Below are positions 1-10,728 of a DNA stretch of 64,000 nt, piece after piece. Position 1 is the first letter of the stretch. The number at the start of each line of letters is the position of its first letter. A program made the translations under genes and the position numbers. The notes under the pieces are model-generated. The model ran no database searches, was not told the DNA's origin, and worked only from the letters and a program-made list of their open reading frames with translations. This stretch comes from Escarpia spicata (Eukaryota > Annelida > Polychaeta > Sabellida > Siboglinidae), in assembly GCA_963995525.1 (NCBI GenBank), contig OZ023206.1, forward strand, positions 1,736,001 through 1,800,000, given 5' to 3'.

Positions 1-652
1 GTTCGAAAAAAATTAATGCATATCACAGCAAAACGGTATTTGTAGTGCACTTTTTTCGGCGGAAGGATCCTTAATGTGGTCTTACCCCAAATAGATGTTT
101 TGCATGTTACAAATCTTCACGAAGGCTAGATTGATATCATGCTACACACATAACTAGATTAACCCCAAATGGGAATGCATGTTACCGTTTTATCCCCGTC
201 ACGTAAGTTACAAGAATATATTACGTAAGTTATAGGTGTGAAAATTCATCCCCATTTGATGTTTTATCTTGTCTAAAGCAGCAGTACATTCAGTACTCAC
301 GAGACAAACATGTCCCATGTAAAAATGTTCGAAAAAAATTAATGCAAATCACAGCAAAACGGTATTTGTAGTGCACTTTTTTCGGCGGAAGGATCTTTAA
401 TGTGGTCTTACCCCAAATATATGTTTTGCACGTTACAAATCTTCACGAAGGCTAGATTGATATCAAGCTACACACATAACTAGATTAACCCCAAATGGGA
501 ATGCATGTTACCGTTTTATCCCCGTCACGTAAGTTACAAGAACATATTACGTAAGTTATAGGTGTGAAAACTTATCCCCATTTGATGTTTTATCTTGTCT
601 AAAGCAGCAGTACATTCAGTACTCACGAGACAAACATGTCCCATGTAAAAAT

Positions 653-967
653 GTTCGAAAAAAATTAATGCATATCACAGCAAAACGGTATTTGTAGTGC
701 ACTTTTTTCGGCGGAAGGATCCTTACCCCAAATAGATGTTTTGCATGTTACAAATCTTCACGAAGGCTAGATTGATATCAAGCTACACACATAACTAGAT
801 TAACCCCAAATGGGAATGCATGATACCGTTTTATCCCCGTCACGTAAGTTACACGAACATATTACTTAAGTTATAGGTGTGAAAACTCATCCCCATTTGA
901 AGTTTTTTATTGTCTAAAGCAGCAGTACCTTCAGTACTCACGAGACAAACATGTCCCATATCAAAGT
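653..967 (+). repeat. 315-bp monomer with an 11-bp deletion, copy 1
   Basis: The usual GGATCCTTAATGTGGTCTTACCCC is shortened by 11 bp to GGATCCTTACCCC (around 717-729). The lost segment lies between two CTTA direct repeats in the full-length monomer, as expected for slippage or microhomology-mediated deletion. The monomer also carries private changes: TACACGAAC, ATTACTTAAG, TTTTTTATTGTC and AAAGTTATCG. It is followed directly by a 325-bp GGATTTTA monomer (968-1292). Confidence 0.95.
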
Positions 968-2270
968 TATCGAAAACAATTAATGCAAATCACAGCAAAA
1001 CGGTATTTGCAGTGCATTTTTTTCGGCGGAAGGATTTTAATGTGGTCTTACCCCAAATATATGTTTTGAACGTTACAAATCTTCACGAAGGCTAGATTGA
1101 TATCAAGCTACACACATAACTAGATTAACCCCAAATGGGAATGCATGTTACCGTTTTATCCCCGTCATGTAAGTTACAAGAACATATTACGTAAGTTATA
1201 GGTGTGAAAACTCATCCCCATTTGATGTTTTATCTTGTGTAAAGCAGCAGTACATTCAGTACTCACGAGACAAACATGTCCCATGTCAAAATGTTCGAAA
1301 AAAATTAATGCATATCACAGCAAAACGGTATTTGTAGTGCACTTTTTTCGGCGGAAGGATCCTTAATGTTGTCTTACCCCAAATAGATGTTTTGCACGTT
1401 ACAAATCTTCACGAAGGCTAGATTGATATCAAGCTACACACATAACTAGATTAACCCCAAATGGGAATGCATGTTACCGTTTTATCCCCGTCACGTAAGT
1501 TACAAGAACATATTACGTAAGTTATAGGTGTGAAAACTCATCCCCATTTGATGTTTTATTTTGTCTAAAGCAGCAGTACATTCAGTACTCACGAGACAAA
1601 CATGTCCCATGTCAAAATGTTCGAAAAAAATTAATGCATATCACAGCAAAACGGTATTTGTAGTGCACTTTTTTCGGCGGAAGGATCCTTAATGTGGTCT
1701 TACCCCAAATAGATGTTTTGCATGTTACAAATCTTCACGAAGGCTAGATTGATATCATGCTACACACATAACTAGATTAACCCCAAATGGGAATGCATGT
1801 TACCGTTTTATCCCCGTCACGTAAGTTACAAGAACATATTACGTAAGTTATAGGTGTGAAAACTCATCCCCATTTGATGTTTTATTTTGTCTAAAGCAGC
1901 AGTACATTCAGTACTCACGAGACAAACATGTCCCATGTCAAAATGTTCGAAAAAAATTAATGCATATCACAGCAAAACGGTATTTGTAGTGCACTTTTTT
2001 CGGCGGAAGGATCCTTAATGTGGTCTTACCCCAAATAGATGTTTTGCATGTTACAAATCTTCACGAAGGCTAGATTGATATCATGCTACACACATAACTA
2101 GATTAACCCCAAATGGGAATGCATGTTACCGTTTTATCCCCGTCACGTAAGTTACAAGAACATATTACGTAAGTTATAGGTGTGAAAACTTATCCCCATT
2201 TGATGTTTTATCTTGTCTAAAGCAGCAGTACATTCAGTACTCACGAGACAAACATGTCCCATGTAAAAAT

Positions 2271-2585
2271 GTTCGAAAAAAATTAATGCATATCACAGCA
2301 AAACGGTATTTGTAGTGCACTTTTTTCGGCGGAAGGATCCTTACCCCAAATAGATGTTTTGCATGTTACAAATCTTCACGAAGGCTAGATTGATATCAAG
2401 CTACACACATAACTAGATTAACCCCAAATGGGAATGCATGATACCGTTTTATCCCCGTCACGTAAGTTACACGAACATATTACTTAAGTTATAGGTGTGA
2501 AAACTCATCCCCATTTGAAGTTTTTTATTGTCTAAAGCAGCAGTACCTTCAGTACTCACGAGACAAACATGTCCCATATCAAAGT
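2271..2585 (+). repeat. 315-bp monomer with the same 11-bp deletion, copy 2
   Basis: It has the same deletion junction (around 2337-2349) and the same private substitutions as the copy at 653, and the same 325-bp partner downstream (2586-2910). The shared private changes show the three copies descend from one event and spread as a two-monomer, 640-bp module. Confidence 0.95.
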
Positions 2586-2964
2586 TATCGAAAACAATTA
2601 ATGCAAATCACAGCAAAACGGTATTTGCAGTGCATTTTTTTCGGCGGAAGGATTTTAATGTGGTCTTACCCCAAATATATGTTTTGAACGTTACAAATCT
2701 TCACGAAGGCTAGATTGATATCAAGCTACACACACAACTAGATTAACCCCAAATGGGAATGCATGTTACCGTTTTATCCCCGTCATGTAAGTTACAAGAA
2801 CATATTACGTAAGTTATAGGTGTGAAAACTCATCCCCATTTGATGTTTTATCTTGTGTAAAGCAGCAGTACATTCAGTACTCACGAGACAAACATGTCCC
2901 ATGTCAAAATGTTCGAAAAAAATTAATGCATATCACAGCAAAACGGTATTTGTAGTGCACTTTT

Positions 2965-2980
2965 TTCGGCGGAAGGATCC
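2965..2980 (+). other. CENP-B-box-like half motif next to the BamHI site (example of a per-monomer motif)
   Basis: TTCGGCGGAAGGATCC is seen here and in nearly all monomers up to the final variable bases. The mammalian CENP-B box has the functional core TTCGnnnnAnnCGGG. This motif reproduces TTCGnnnnA, and it also shares GGAA with the full human box, but the CGGG part is absent. The first half matches and the second does not, so binding by a CENP-B-like protein is only a guess. Rare monomers damage the motif: TCCGGCGG near 10781, 14367 and 15997, TTCTGCGG near 16652, and GGCAGAAG near 56088 and 58044. Confidence 0.3.
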
Positions 2981-2982
2981 TT
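2973..2982. other. 10-bp palindrome AAGGATCCTT containing the BamHI site (example)
   Basis: The sequence is a perfect 10-bp palindrome. It is intact only in monomers with the GGATCC state. T-type monomers read GGATCTTTA, O and O2 read GGATTTTA, and A reads GGATATTTA, so palindrome and BamHI site are lost together. A BamHI digest would therefore give a 326-bp ladder in which the multimers reflect the type order of the array. Confidence 0.9.
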
Positions 2983-3110
2983 AATGTGGTCTTACCCCAA
3001 ATAGATGTTTTGCATGTTACAAATCTTCACGAAGGCTAGATTGATATCATGCTACACACATAACTAGATTAACCCCAAATGGGAATGCATGTTACCGTTT
3101 TATCCCCGTC

Positions 3111-3142
3111 ACGTAAGTTACAAGAACATATTACGTAAGTTA
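3111..3142 (+). repeat. Internal direct repeat: ACGTAAGTTA twice, 22 bp apart (example)
   Basis: Two exact copies of ACGTAAGTTA lie at 3111-3120 and 3133-3142, a spacing of about two helical turns. The second is embedded in the perfect palindrome TTACGTAA (3131-3138). The pair is present in almost every monomer. Exceptions include the first box altered to ATGTAAGTTA in O-type and some other monomers, the second box altered to ACTTAAGTTA in the three 11-bp-deleted monomers, and the variants AAGCTATA and AAGTCATA near 7041, 9326, 12912, 55931 and 57887. TTACGTAA resembles a bZIP-type site, but nothing here proves binding. Confidence 0.85.
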
Positions 3143-4540
3143 TAGGTGTGAAAATTCATCCCCATTTGATGTTTTATCTTGTCTAAAGCAGCAGTACATT
3201 CAGTACTCACGAGACAAACATGTCCCATGTAAAAATGTTCGAAAAAAATTAATGCAAATCACAGCAAAACGGTATTTGTAGTGCACTTTTTTCGGCGGAA
3301 GGATCTTTAATGTGGTCTTACCCCAAATATATGTTTTGCACGTTACAAATCTTCACGAAGGCTAGATTGATATCAAGCTACACACATAACTAGATTAACC
3401 CCAAATGGGAATGCATGTTACCGTTTTATCCCCGTCACGTAAGTTACAAGAACATATTACGTAAGTTATAGGTGTGAAAACTCATCCCCATTTGATGTTT
3501 TATCTTGTGTAAAGCAGCAGTACATTCAGTACTCACGAGACAAACATGTCCCATGTCAACATGTTCGAAAAAAATTAATGCATATCACAGCAAAACGGTA
3601 TTTGTAGTGCACTTTTTTCGGCGGAAGGATCCTTAATGTGGTCTTACCCCAAATAGATGTTTTGCATGTTACAAATCTTCACGAAGGGTAGATTGATATC
3701 AAGCTACACACATAACTAGATTAACCCCAAATGGGAATGCATGTTACCGTTTTATCCCCGTCACGTAAGTTACAAGAACATATTACGTAAGTTATAGGTG
3801 TGAAAACTCATCCCCATTTGAAGTTTTTTCTTGTCTAAAGCAGCAGTACCTTCAGTACTCACGAGACAAACATGTCCCATATCAAAGTTTTAGAAAAAAA
3901 TTAATGCAAATCACAGCAAAACGGTATTTGTAGTGCACTTTTTTCGGCGGAAGGATCTTTAATGTGGTCTTACCCCAAATATATGTTTTGCACGTTACAA
4001 ATCTTCACGAAGGCTAGATTGATATCAAGCTACACACATAACTAGATTAACCCCAAATGGGAATGCATGTTACCGTTTTATCCCCGTCACGTAAGTTACA
4101 AGAACATATTACGTAAGTTATAGGTGTGAAAACTCATCCCCATTTGATGTTTTATTTTGTCTAAAGCAGCAGTACATTCAGTACTCACGAGACAAACATG
4201 TCCCATGTCAAAATGTTCGAAAAAAATTAATGCATATCACAGCAAAACGGTATTTGAAGTGCACTTTTTTCGGCGGAAGGATCCTTAATGTGGTCTTACC
4301 CCAAATAGATGTTTTGCATGTTACAAATCTTCACGAAGGCTAGATTGATATCATGCTACACACATAACTAGATTAACCCCAAATGGGAATGCATGTTACC
4401 GTTTTATCCCCGTCACGTAAGTTACAAGAACATATTACGTAAGTTATAGGTGTGAAAACTTATCCCCATTTGATGTTTTATCTTGTCTAAAGCAGCAGTA
4501 CATTCAGTACTCACGAGACAAACATGTCCCATGTAAAAAT

Positions 4541-4855
4541 GTTCGAAAAAAATTAATGCATATCACAGCAAAACGGTATTTGTAGTGCACTTTTTTCGGC
4601 GGAAGGATCCTTACCCCAAATAGATGTTTTGCATGTTACAAATCTTCACGAAGGCTAGATTGATATCAAGCTACACACATAACTAGATTAACCCCAAATG
4701 GGAATGCATGATACCGTTTTATCCCCGTCACGTAAGTTACACGAACATATTACTTAAGTTATAGGTGTGAAAACTCATCCCCATTTGAAGTTTTTTATTG
4801 TCTAAAGCAGCAGTACCTTCAGTACTCACGAGACAAACATGTCCCATATCAAAGT
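4541..4855 (+). repeat. 315-bp monomer with the same 11-bp deletion, copy 3
   Basis: The junction lies around 4607-4619, with the same private substitutions as the other two copies, and the partner monomer follows at 4856-5180. No further copy of the deletion is seen in the remaining 59 kb, so the variant is confined to the left edge of the window. Confidence 0.95.
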
Positions 4856-6158
4856 TATCGAAAACAATTAATGCAAATCACAGCAAAACGGTATTTGCAG
4901 TGCATTTTTTTCGGCGGAAGGATTTTAATGTGGTCTTACCCCAAATATATGTTTTGAACGTTACAAATCTTCACGAAGGCTAGATTGATATCAAGCTACA
5001 CACATAACTAGATTAACCCCAAATGGGAATGCATGTTACCGTTTTATCCCCGTCATGTAAGTTACAAGAACATATTACGTAAGTTATAGGTGTGAAAACT
5101 CATCCCCATTTGATGTTTTATCTTGTGTAAAGCAGCAGTACATTCAGTACTCACGAGACAAACATGTCCCATGTCAAAATGTTCGAAAAAAATTAATGCA
5201 TATCACAACAAAACGGTATTTGTAGTGCACTTTTTTCGGCGGAAGGATCCTTAATGTTGTCTTACCCCAAATAGATGTTTTGCATGTTACAAATCTTCAC
5301 GAAGGCTAGATTGATATCATGCTACACACATAACTAGATTAACCCCAAATGGGAATGCATGTTACCGTTTTATCCCCGTCACGTAAGTTACAAGAACATA
5401 TTACGTAAGTTATAGGTGTGAAAATTCATCCCCATTTGATGTTTTATCTTGTCTAAAGCAGCAGTACATTCAGTACTCACGAGACAAACATGTCCCATGT
5501 CAAAATGTTCGAAAAAAATTAATGCAAATCACAGCAAAACGGTATTTGTAGTGCACTTTTTTCGGCGGAAGGATCTTTAATGTGGTCTTACCCCAAATAT
5601 ATGTTTTGCACGTTACAAATCTTCACGAAGGCTAGATTGATATCAAGCTACACACATAACTAGATTAACCCCAAATGGGAATGCATGTTACCGTTTTATC
5701 CCCGTCACGTAAGTTACAAGAACATATTACGTAAGTTATAGGTGTGAAAACTCATCCCCATTTGATGTTTTATCTTGTGTAAAGCAGCAGTACATTCAGT
5801 ACTCACGAGACAAACATGTCCCATGTCAACATGTTCGAAAAAAATTAATGCATATCACAGCAAAACGGTATTTGTAGTGCACTTTTTTCGGCGGAAGAAT
5901 CCTTAATGTGGTCTTACCCCAAATAGATGTTTTGCATGTTACAAATCTTAACGAAGGGTAGATTGATATCAAGCTACACACATAACTAGATTAACCCCAA
6001 ATGGGAATGCATGTTACCGTTTTATCCCCGTCACGTAAGTTACAAGAACATATTACGTAAGTTATAGGTGTGAAAACTCATCCCCATTTGAAGTTTTTTC
6101 TTGTCTAAAGCAGCAGTACCTTCAGTACTCACGAGACAAACATGTCCCATATCAAAGT

Positions 6159-8443
6159 TTTAGAAAAAAAATTAATGCAAATCACAGCAAAACGGTATTT
6201 GTAGTGCACTTTTTTCGGCGGAAGGATCCTTAATGTGGTCTTACCCCAAATAGATGTTTTGCATGTTAAAAATCTTCACGAAGGGTAGATTGATATCAAG
6301 CTACACACATAACTAGATTAACCCCAAATGGGAATGCATGTTACCGTTTTATCCCCGTCACGTAAGTTACAAGAACATATTACGTAAGTTATAGGTGTGA
6401 AAACTCATCCCCATTTGAAGTTTTTTCTTGTCTAAAGCAGCAGTACCTTCAGTACTCACGAGACAAACATGTCCCATATCAAAGTTTTCGAAAAAAAATT
6501 AATGCAAATCACAGCAAAACGGTATTTGTAGTGCACTTTTTTCGGCGGAAGGATCTTTAATGTGGTCTTACCCCAAATATATGTTTTGCACGTTACAAAT
6601 CTTCACGAAGGCTAGATTGATATCAAGCTACACACATAACTAGATTAACCCCAAATGGGAATGCATGTTACCGTTTTATCCCCGTCACGTAAGTTACAAG
6701 AACATATTACGTAAGTTATAGGTGTGAAAACTCATCCCCATTTGAAGTTTTTTCTTGTCTAAAGCAGCAGTACCTTCAGTACTCACGAGACAAACATGTC
6801 CCATATCAAAGTTTTCGAAAAAAAATTAATGCAAATCACAGCAAAACGGTATTTGTAGTGCACTTTTTTCGGCGGAAGGATCCTTAATGTGGTCTTACCT
6901 CAAATAGATGTTTTGCATGTTACAAATCTTCACGAAGGGTAGATTGATATCAAGCTACACACATAACTAGATTAACCCCAAATGGGAATGCATGTTACCG
7001 TTTTATCCCCGTCACGTAAGTTACAAGAACATATTACGTAAGCTATAGGTGTGAAAACTCATCCCCATTTGAAGTTTTTTCTTGTCTAAAGCAGCTGTAC
7101 CTTCAGTACTCACGAGACAAACATGTCCCATATCAAAGTTTTCGAAAAAAATTAATGCAAATCACAGCAAAACGGTATTTGTAGTGCACTTTTTTCGGCG
7201 GAAGGATCCTTAATGTGGTCTTACCCCAAATAGATGTTTTGCATGTTACAAATCTTCACGAAGGGTAGATTGATATCAAGCTACACACATAACTAGATTA
7301 ACCCCAAATGGGAATGCATGTTACCGTTTTATCCCCGTCATGTAAGTTACAAGAACATATTACGTAAGTTATAGGTGTGAAAACTCATCCCCATTTTATG
7401 TTTTATGTTGTGTAAAGCAGCAGTACATTCAGTACTCACGAGACAAACATGTCCCATGTCAAAATGTTCGAAAGAAATTAATGCATATCACAGCAAAACG
7501 GTATTTGTAGTGCACTTTTTTCGGCGGAAGGATCCTTAATGTGGTCTTACCCCAAATATATGTTTTGCACGTTACAAATCTTCACGAAGGCTAGATTGAT
7601 ATCAAGCTACACACATAACTAGATTAACCCCAAATGGGAATGCATGTTACCGTTTTATCCCCGTCACGTAAGTTACAAGAACATATTACGTAAGTTATAG
7701 GTGTGAAAACTCATCCCCATTTGATGTTTTATCTTGTCTAAAGCAGCAGTACATTCAGTACTCACGAGACAAACATGTCCCATGTAAAAATGTTCGAAAA
7801 AAATTAATGCATATCACAGCAAAACGGTATTTGTAGTGCACTTTTTTCGGCGGAAGGATCCTTAATGTGGTCTTACCCCAAATAGATGTTTTGCATGTTA
7901 CAAATCTTCACGAAGGCTAGATTGATATCAAGCTACACACATAACTAGATTAACCCCAAATGGGAATGCATGATACCGTTTTATCCCCGTCACGTAAGTT
8001 ACAAGAACATATTACGTAAGTTATAGGTGTGAAAACTCATCCCCATTTGAAGTTTTTTCTTGTCTAAAGCAGCAGTACCTTCAGTACTCACGAGACAAAC
8101 ATGTCCCATATCAAAGTTTTCGAAAAAAATTAATGCAAATCACAGCAAAACGGTATTTGTAGTGCACTTTTTTCGGCGGAAGGATCTTTAATGTGGTCTT
8201 ACCCCAAATATATGTTTTGCACGTTACAAATCTTCACGAAGGCTAGATTGATATCAAGCTACACACATAACTAGATTAACCCCAAATGGGAATGCATGTT
8301 ACCGTTTTATCCCCGTCACGTAAGTTACAAGAACATATTACGTAAGTTATAGGTGTGAAAACTCATCCCCATTTGATGTTTTATCTTGTCTAAAGCAGCA
8401 GTACATTCAGTACTCACGAGACAAACATGTCCCATATCAAAGT
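6159..8443 (+). repeat. 7-monomer tandem duplication (2285 bp), copy 1
   Basis: Seven monomers total 2285 bp, which is 7 x 326 plus 3, because three carry an 8-A instead of a 7-A tract. Diagnostic changes are the GTTTTAG start (6156-6163), GTTAAAAATC near 6266, ACCTCAAATAG near 6897, AAGCTATAGG near 7040, GCAGCTGTACC near 7093, TTTTATGTTTTATGTTG near 7394 and CGAAAGAAATT near 7469. All recur 2285 bp downstream. Confidence 0.92.
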
Positions 8444-10728
8444 TTTAGAAAAAAAATTAATGCAAATCACAGCAAAACGGTATTTGTAGTGCACTTTTTT
8501 CGGCGGAAGGATCCTTAATGTGGTCTTACCCCAAATAGATGTTTTGCATGTTAAAAATCTTCACGAAGGGTAGATTGATATCAAGCTACACACATAACTA
8601 GATTAACCCCAAATGGGAATGCATGTTACCGTTTTATCCCCGTCACGTAAGTTACAAGAACATATTACGTAAGTTATAGGTGTGAAAACTCATCCCCATT
8701 TGAAGTTTTTTCTTGTCTAAAGCAGCAGTACCTTCAGTACTCACGAGACAAACATGTCCCATATCAAAGTTTTCGAAAAAAAATTAATGCAAATCACAGC
8801 AAAACGGTATTTGTAGTGCACTTTTTTCGGCGGAAGGATCTTTAATGTGGTCTTACCCCAAATATATGTTTTGCACGTTACAAATCTTCACGAAGGCTAG
8901 ATTGATATCAAGCTACACACATAACTAGATTAACCCCAAATGGGAATGCATGTTACCGTTTTATCCCCGTCACGTAAGTTACAAGAACATATTACGTAAG
9001 TTATAGGTGTGAAAACTCATCCCCATTTGAAGTTTTTTCTTGTCTAAAGCAGCAGTACCTTCAGTACTCACGAGACAAACATGTCCCATATCAAAGTTTT
9101 CGAAAAAAAATTAATGCAAATCACAGCAAAACGGTATTTGTAGTGCACTTTTTTCGGCGGAAGGATCCTTAATGTGGTCTTACCTCAAATAGATGTTTTG
9201 CATGTTACAAATCTTCACGAAGGGTAGATTGATATCAAGCTACACACATAACTAGATTAACCCCAAATGGGAATGCATGTTACCGTTTTATCCCCGTCAC
9301 GTAAGTTACAAGAACATATTACGTAAGCTATAGGTGTGAAAACTCATCCCCATTTGAAGTTTTTTCTTGTCTAAAGCAGCTGTACCTTCAGTACTCACGA
9401 GACAAACATGTCCCATATCAAAGTTTTCGAAAAAAATTAATGCAAATCACAGCAAAACGGTATTTGTAGTGCACTTTTTTCGGCGGAAGGATCCTTAATG
9501 TGGTCTTACCCCAAATAGATGTTTTGCATGTTACAAATCTTCACGAAGGGTAGATTGATATCAAGCTACACACATAACTAGATTAACCCCAAATGGGAAT
9601 GCATGTTACCGTTTTATCCCCGTCATGTAAGTTACAAGAACATATTACGTAAGTTATAGGTGTGAAAACTCATCCCCATTTTATGTTTTATGTTGTGTAA
9701 AGCAGCAGTACATTCAGTACTCACGAGACAAACATGTCCCATGTCAAAATGTTCGAAAGAAATTAATGCATATCACAGCAAAACGGTATTTGTAGTGCAC
9801 TTTTTTCGGCGGAAGGATCCTTAATGTGGTCTTACCCCAAATATATGTTTTGCACGTTACAAATCTTCACGAAGGCTAGATTGATATCAAGCTACACACA
9901 TAACTAGATTAACCCCAAATGGGAATGCATGTTACCGTTTTATCCCCGTCACGTAAGTTACAAGAACATATTACGTAAGTTATAGGTGTGAAAACTCATC
10001 CCCATTTGATGTTTTATCTTGTCTAAAGCAGCAGTACATTCAGTACTCACGAGACAAACATGTCCCATGTAAAAATGTTCGAAAAAAATTAATGCATATC
10101 ACAGCAAAACGGTATTTGTAGTGCACTTTTTTCGGCGGAAGGATCCTTAATGTGGTCTTACCCCAAATAGATGTTTTGCATGTTACAAATCTTCACGAAG
10201 GCTAGATTGATATCAAGCTACACACATAACTAGATTAACCCCAAATGGGAATGCATGATACCGTTTTATCCCCGTCACGTAAGTTACAAGAACATATTAC
10301 GTAAGTTATAGGTGTGAAAACTCATCCCCATTTGAAGTTTTTTCTTGTCTAAAGCAGCAGTACCTTCAGTACTCACGAGACAAACATGTCCCATATCAAA
10401 GTTTTCGAAAAAAATTAATGCAAATCACAGCAAAACGGTATTTGTAGTGCACTTTTTTCGGCGGAAGGATCTTTAATGTGGTCTTACCCCAAATATATGT
10501 TTTGCACGTTACAAATCTTCACGAAGGCTAGATTGATATCAAGCTACACACATAACTAGATTAACCCCAAATGGGAATGCATGTTACCGTTTTATCCCCG
10601 TCACGTAAGTTACAAGAACATATTACGTAAGTTATAGGTGTGAAAACTCATCCCCATTTGATGTTTTATCTTGTCTAAAGCAGCAGTACATTCAGTACTC
10701 ACGAGACAAACATGTCCCATGTCAAAAT
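8444..10728 (+). repeat. 7-monomer tandem duplication (2285 bp), copy 2
   Basis: This copy repeats every diagnostic change of copy 1, including the three 8-A tracts and the double variant ATGTTTTATGTTG. I found no difference by eye. The join between the copies can be placed at about 8408-8433. The monomer there starts as a T type with ACATT (8403) and finishes with the other type's CCCATATCAAAG (from 8431), which is the signature of an unequal exchange. Confidence 0.92.

Larger units (their letters stand above)
2911..3236 (+). repeat. Representative 326-bp monomer (BamHI type)
   Basis: This copy is close to the window consensus and serves as a map of the unit. In order it holds a 7-A tract after TTCG; GTGCAC followed by a 6-T tract; TTCGGCGGAAGGATCC (2965-2980); CCCCAAATAGATGTTTT from 2995; CTTC-AC-GAAG, a tiny inverted repeat (3025-3034); GATATC; CCCCAAATGGGAATGCATG from 3073; ACGTAAGTTA at 3111-3120 and again at 3133-3142; CCCCATTTGATGTTTT from 3160; then AGTACT and ACATGT. 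The stretch from GCTACACACATAAC to ATGCATG is nearly invariant across the window. Sites that vary most are the BamHI hexamer, TAGATG/TATATG, GCATG/GCACG, the GAAGGCTA region, AAGC/ATGC, GTTACC/GATACC, and the last ~90 bp. The phase is arbitrary. Confidence 0.95.
1..6158 (+). repeat. Array block 1: 19 monomers, three units headed by an 11-bp-deleted monomer
   Basis: After two ordinary monomers (1-652), three units follow: 653-2270 (5 monomers, 1618 bp), 2271-4540 (7 monomers, 2270 bp) and 4541-6158 (5 monomers, 1618 bp). Each begins with a 315-bp monomer lacking 11 bp, followed by a 325-bp monomer with the GGATTTTA state. The bodies of the units use different mixes of BamHI, ATCATGC and GGATCTTTA monomers, so only the two-monomer head is fixed. 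This block lacks the A, D' and L types that mark the central array, which suggests a separate local expansion. Confidence 0.9.

Noticed and set aside
488..492. Telomere-like AACCC in GATTAACCCC (and TTAAACCC in D' monomers)
   Set aside because: It occurs once per monomer and is never tandemly repeated, so it is not a telomeric or interstitial telomere tract.
547..554. TTACGTAA as a gene-regulatory bZIP site
   Set aside because: The palindrome is present in most monomers but no gene is nearby. It is reported only as a structural feature, because an 8-bp match without context does not support a regulatory call.
910..1095. 61-codon reading frame, recurring 17 times with small changes (e.g. 910, 2528, 4798, 23711, 24036, 26317, 27294, 29901, 61514, 62817)
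   Set aside because: It starts at TTG, not ATG, and lies wholly inside the satellite unit. It stays open only where a 1-bp deletion (GGATTTTA) removes the frame's usual TAA in GGATCCTTAA. Other monomers carry the same frame closed earlier, and the 18th deleted monomer (59617) is closed by TAA in CATGTAA. The similarity between copies is explained by satellite homogenisation, not protein selection.
6159..10728. Sequencing or assembly duplication as the sole explanation for the near-identical blocks
   Set aside because: It cannot be excluded from sequence alone. However, hybrid monomers at the joins and whole-monomer displacements are what unequal exchange predicts, so biological duplication is preferred and long-read validation is suggested under findings.
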